Assembly: GCF_001507645.1 (NCBI RefSeq)
Contig: NZ_CP013909.1
Coordinates: 2,852,001 to 2,916,000, forward strand
Origin: Hymenobacter sedentarius
GTDB taxonomy: Bacteria > Bacteroidota > Bacteroidia > Cytophagales > Hymenobacteraceae
Length of the DNA: 64,000 nt
Direction of reading: 5' to 3'
In this document: one piece after another, positions 60,498-64,000 of the stretch
How the letters are laid out: each line of letters opens with the position of its first letter
Position numbering within the stretch: the first letter of the stretch is position 1
Program-made: the position numbers and the translations under genes
The notes under the pieces: generated by a model
The model's input: the letters and a program-made list of their open reading frames with translations, nothing else
Databases searched by the model: none
What the model was told of the DNA's origin: nothing

Positions 60498-61058
60498 TTA
60501 GCGCTTGCCGGGCCGCAGAAGCGAGAAATAGAGCGTGTCCAGGTATTTGCCATCCCAGAATTCGTTCTCTTTGAAGTGGCCCTCCTGCACGAAGCCGCTA
60601 CGCTTGAGCACTTGGGTGGAAGCCAAATTCTGCGGGTCCACAGCAGCTTCTATCGAATGCAGATTGAGTACGTCGAAGCCGTAATCCAAAATCGCTGCCA
60701 CCGCTTCCGACATCATCCCTTTGCCCTGAAAGCCAGGATGGAGCATGTAGCCGATGGTGCCCCGGTGGTTCTCCAGCTGAAAGCTCACGTAGCCAATGGT
60801 GCCGATTATTTGGGAAGCATCGGCGCGCAAGGCAATGCCCCAGGTAAGACGCTCATTTTTGCTAGCGCATTCGTTCACAACGTTAATGTATTCAACGGCA
60901 TCGGCCACGGATTGAGCCAGGGGCCGCGGTATGAACTTCATCACCCGCGGGTCGGCGCGCAACTCGAAGAGCGCCAGAGCATCGGCGGGCGTGAGTTGCC
61001 GCAGGGTGAGGCGTTCCGTGGTGAGCGTGGGGAAAGGCGTGAAGTTGACCGTCAGCAT
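60498..61058 (-). CDS. GNAT-family N-acetyltransferase (RimJ-like)
   Basis: 186 residues: TLTTERLTLRQLTPADALAL, NHRGTIGYMLHPGFQGKGMM (acetyl-CoA loop QGKGMM), NLHSIEAAVDPQNLASTQVL and KRSGFVQEGHFKENEFWDGK. Typical RimJ/RimL-type acetyltransferase. Substrate unknown. Converges with the STAS-like gene. Confidence 0.9.
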   Translation of the reverse strand: MLTVNFTPFPTLTTERLTLRQLTPADALALFELRADPRVMKFIPRPLAQSVADAVEYINVVNECASKNERLTWGIALRADASQIIGTIGYVSFQLENHRGTIGYMLHPGFQGKGMMSEAVAAILDYGFDVLNLHSIEAAVDPQNLASTQVLKRSGFVQEGHFKENEFWDGKYLDTLYFSLLRPGKR

Positions 61059-61158
61059 AAAATGAAATTGGGCAAGGCCTTCGCGAGGCCTTGCCCAAAA
61101 ATATAACCGAGCGGCATGTAAACCATGCCGCGCAGGTGCTTGACGGTTTGAGTAGGCG

Positions 61159-63102
61159 CTAGGCCTTCTCCAAGGCTTCCACGCGCTCGGCCAGGGCCTC
61201 CCACTTGGTGTTCAGTTGGCTCAACTCTTTCTTCACTGTTTCAAACTTCACCGTGGCGTCCTTGAGCTGCGCGGCGTTGGAATAAATGGCCGGGTCGGCC
61301 AGTTGGGCTTCGTACACGGCTAGCTCCTTTTCCAGGGCGGCGATGCGCGTTTCCACTTCCTGCAGCTCCTTGCCGGCTTTCTTGAGCTCCTGCTGGTTGG
61401 CGTGGCGCTCCGTGTCGGAAAGCTGCTTTTTGGTGACTTCGGCTACCTTGGGCATGGGCTTGGGGGCCGAGGGGCTGGGCAGGCCGGCTTTCTTGGCGGC
61501 TTTCTCGCGGTCTTCCTGCCACTGCTCGTACTCGGCGTAGGTGCCGGGGTATTCCTTGAGCTGGTAGTCTTCGATGTACCAGATTTTGGTGGCCACGTTC
61601 TCCACAAAGAACCGGTCGTGGCTGATGACGATGAACGTGCCCTGGTACTGCTCCAGGGCCTGAATCAGGATGTTTACCGAGACCATGTCCAGGTGGTTGG
61701 TCGGTTCGTCGAGCAGCAGGAAGTTGGCTTCCGAAATCAGGGTTTTGGCCAGGGCCACGCGGCTTTTCTCGCCGCCGCTCAGCACCTTGATTTTCTTAAA
61801 TACCTCCTCGCCCGTGAACAGGAACGAGCCCAGCACCGAACGCAGCTCCATTTCGCTGCGCTTGGAGCCGGCTTCCAGCATCTCCTGGATGATTTCGTTC
61901 TCCATCGTCAGCGACTCGAGCTGGTGCTGGGCGTAGAACGACATGATGACGTTGTGGCCCAGCTGGTGCTTGCCGTCGGTGGGGGCTTCGGTGCCGGCCA
62001 CCAGGCGCATGAGCGTCGATTTGCCCTTGCCGTTGGCGCCGATTAGGGCGATTTTGTCGCCCCGCTCGATGTGCACGTGGGTGTCGCGGAAAATCAGCTT
62101 TTGGTCGTACTTCTTCATCACGTGCTCCATGCGCAGGATGTGCCGGCCGGGCTCCACCTTGAACTGGAACTTCATGTTAATCTTGGCCGCGTCGCTGGCC
62201 ACGTCCTCAATGCGCTCCAGCTTATCCAGCGCCTTCACGCGGCTCTGGGCCTGCTTGGCCTTGCTGGCCTTGGCCTTGAAGCGCTCAATAAACCGCTCGG
62301 CGGCCCGAATCTGGGACTGCTGGTTTTCGAAAGCGCCTTTCTGAATCAGGTTGCGCTCCTCTTTTTCTTCCAGGTAGTAGGAGTAGTTGCCGGCGTAGGG
62401 CACCAGCTTGCCGCCGGTCACTTCCACCGTTGTGTTGGTGGTGCGGTCCAGGAATTCGCGGTCGTGGCTGACGATGATAACCGCGCCTTCGTAGTCGGCC
62501 AGGTAGTTTTCTATCCACTTGATAGACGGCAGGTCCAAGTGGTTGGTGGGTTCGTCGAGGAGCAGGAGGGAGGGCTGCTGGAGCAGGATTTTGGCCAGCA
62601 TCACGCGCATGCGCCAGCCGCCCGAGAACGTTTTGAGCGGCCGGGCCAACTCCTCGGTGGTGAAGCCCAGGCCTTCCAGAATTTCTTCGGCGCGCGACTG
62701 CATGGTGTAGCCGCCCAGCGCCTCAAACCGCTCCTGCATGGTGGCCAGCTTGTCGACCAAATCATCGGAGTAGTCGGTTTCAAACTGCACCAGGATGTCG
62801 TCAATCTTTTTCTGGAGTTCCAGCGCTTCCTCAAAGGCTTGCATGGCCACGTGCAGGATGCTCTCGTGCGTGTCGTAGCTGAGCAGGTCCTGGTTCAGGA
62901 AGCCGAGGGTCACCTCCTTGCTCATCGAAATGGAGCCGCCGTCGGCCTTGTATTCGCCCACCAACAGGCGCAGTAACGTGGATTTGCCGGTGCCGTTGAG
63001 GCCAATTAGCCCAATTTTGTCTTTGGGTTTGATGTGCAGACTAGCGTTGTCGTACAGCGCGCGGGAGCCAAAGTGGAAGTCGAGGTCGGAGATTGAAATC
63101 AT
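61159..63102 (-). CDS. ABC-F family ATPase (ribosome-associated)
   Basis: 647 residues from ATG 63102 (MISISDLDFHFGSRALYDNA). Two ATPase domains without membrane parts: Walker A GLIGLNGTGKSTLLRLL and LIGANGKGKSTLMRLV, signatures FSGGWRMRVML and LSGGEKSRVALAK, LLLDEPTNHLD in each. A linker (FIERFKAKASKAKQAQSRVK) lies between. The C-terminal coiled coil (about 560-645) is Lys/Glu-rich. Closest in style to the Uup/YheS group. Confidence 0.93.
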   Translation of the reverse strand: MISISDLDFHFGSRALYDNASLHIKPKDKIGLIGLNGTGKSTLLRLLVGEYKADGGSISMSKEVTLGFLNQDLLSYDTHESILHVAMQAFEEALELQKKIDDILVQFETDYSDDLVDKLATMQERFEALGGYTMQSRAEEILEGLGFTTEELARPLKTFSGGWRMRVMLAKILLQQPSLLLLDEPTNHLDLPSIKWIENYLADYEGAVIIVSHDREFLDRTTNTTVEVTGGKLVPYAGNYSYYLEEKEERNLIQKGAFENQQSQIRAAERFIERFKAKASKAKQAQSRVKALDKLERIEDVASDAAKINMKFQFKVEPGRHILRMEHVMKKYDQKLIFRDTHVHIERGDKIALIGANGKGKSTLMRLVAGTEAPTDGKHQLGHNVIMSFYAQHQLESLTMENEIIQEMLEAGSKRSEMELRSVLGSFLFTGEEVFKKIKVLSGGEKSRVALAKTLISEANFLLLDEPTNHLDMVSVNILIQALEQYQGTFIVISHDRFFVENVATKIWYIEDYQLKEYPGTYAEYEQWQEDREKAAKKAGLPSPSAPKPMPKVAEVTKKQLSDTERHANQQELKKAGKELQEVETRIAALEKELAVYEAQLADPAIYSNAAQLKDATVKFETVKKELSQLNTKWEALAERVEALEKA

Positions 63103-63215
63103 CTGGTCGGGGGTATTCGGGCGCAAAGGTACGGCGCTGCGTTGGGGCGGGCACCTAAAAGCGCCGGCTCGCTACGGGCTAACAGCAGAACCGTCCCGTA
63201 AATTCTCCGACTGGG

Positions 63216-64000
63216 CTATTTGGGCAGCGGCCCCTCGTCCTTGGTTTCGCTCAGCTTTTGGGCCAGCTTCTGGGGCACGCCCACGTTGTTGAACAAGCCG
63301 CTCACCATGCCTTGGCGCCAGAGCGTAAACATCGAAAAGCGCGGCTCGCGGGTCGAGGTCATCTCGCCGCTCACCACTTTGCCGCCCTTGCGCGGGTTCT
63401 CGTCGCGAATGACAATCACATTGACGGCCTTGGACTTAATGCGGCTGAATAGGGATTTCTTCACTTCCTCTTCCTTGTAGCTGAGCAGGGTCATCTGCAG
63501 GCCCGTGTATTCGGTCACCATCGTGCCGGTGACCTGTTTGCGGTCGGCGTGCAGGTCAAAGCGCAGCCGCTGCACGTTGCCGCTCTTGAACTTGACCAAG
63601 CGGGTGGGCACGGTCATGGCGTTGAGCATGGAAAACGGGCCGGGGCCGAAGGCACCCCACACGTGGTGGCGGCCCAGCGGGTCGAGCAAGTACATCGACA
63701 CCTGGGCCTCGAGCCGGCACTGGTTTTGGAGGTAGGTAGAGGCTTGGCCGGTGAGGGGCGTGGCGGGTGTCTGGCGCTTGGGGTCGTTGCTCAGGTTGTA
63801 GAAGCTGCCATTAAACCGGTTGATGCTCAGCGTGCCCGGGATAGGTGTGAGTGGGCTGCGGTAGATAGAATACAAGTTGCCGTCCTTGATGTCGAGCCGC
63901 CGCACATCCACAATCACCTTCAGCAGCCGCATGCTCTCCGCCGTGACCTTGGATAGGTTCGGGTTGATGGGCCCGCGCCCATCGGAGGCAATTTTAATCA
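63216..64000 (-). CDS. Large envelope protein, C-terminal part (AsmA-like?)
   Basis: The frame runs off the right edge, so at least 261 C-terminal residues are present. IASDGRGPINPNLSKVTAES then RRLDIKDGNLYSIYR, then GTLSINRFNGSFYNLS and LNAMTVPTRLVKFKSGNVQR has the repeated beta-strand style of AsmA/DUF748-like envelope proteins, though no firm family match is possible here. Ends before the ABC-F gene with a small gap. Confidence 0.6.
   Translation of the reverse strand, partial: IKIASDGRGPINPNLSKVTAESMRLLKVIVDVRRLDIKDGNLYSIYRSPLTPIPGTLSINRFNGSFYNLSNDPKRQTPATPLTGQASTYLQNQCRLEAQVSMYLLDPLGRHHVWGAFGPGPFSMLNAMTVPTRLVKFKSGNVQRLRFDLHADRKQVTGTMVTEYTGLQMTLLSYKEEEVKKSLFSRIKSKAVNVIVIRDENPRKGGKVVSGEMTSTREPRFSMFTLWRQGMVSGLFNNVGVPQKLAQKLSETKDEGPLPK

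Overview
The window reads as chromosomal DNA of a high-GC member of the Bacteroidota, most like Hymenobacter and relatives (Cytophagales). The pointers are a type IX secretion plug protein (DUF5103), a PUR/DUF3276 protein, a TonB-dependent receptor with a carboxypeptidase-like plug extension, LytS/LytTR two-component pairs, a menaquinone pathway, promoter motifs of the TTG-N19-TAnnTTTG type, and the near absence of Shine-Dalgarno sequences. The genus is an inference; no rRNA or tRNA gene was seen.

Layout. Positions 1-6000 are accessory and partly decayed: the tail of a SpoIIE-type phosphatase, an IS630-family element inserted inside the signal peptide of a lipoprotein gene, a remnant of an RND efflux adaptor, an intact zinc/cadmium-type P-ATPase coupled to a two-domain DUF305 lipoprotein, and a frameshifted serine hydrolase remnant. 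6.1-8.5 kb is a small yceI / ring-cleaving dioxygenase / esterase group behind twin palindromes, resembling quinone-stress (mhq-type) loci. 9.5-17.5 kb is a polysaccharide region with O-antigen ligase, Wzz-like protein, flippase, two glycosyltransferases and a polysaccharide deacetylase. 17.6-31 kb holds sensing and envelope genes: a BlaI/M56 pair whose protease carries POTRA-like domains, TatD, a degenerate CZB protein next to a PAS-only protein, a TonB receptor, and two LytS/LytTR pairs placed tail to tail.

31-45 kb contains membrane proteins and a dispersed menaquinone pathway on the minus strand (hotdog thioesterase, menF, menD, menB, menE), interleaved with a double-module M42 peptidase and a DUF885 protein. 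45-64 kb is mostly housekeeping: pyruvate dehydrogenase E2 with two near-identical lipoyl domains, HslV, a deoxyhypusine-synthase-like enzyme, a DUF58 protein, YchF, two tandem M48 proteases, the T9SS plug protein, an ABC-F protein and the end of a large envelope protein.

The most unusual structure is not a gene. Intergenic spaces are occupied by several families of inverted-repeat elements. One GC-rich palindrome family occurs five times. AT-rich hairpin elements directly abut genes, so that they supply stop codons, start codons and even protein termini. One copy lies in frame inside a LytTR response regulator, where it encodes the interdomain linker.
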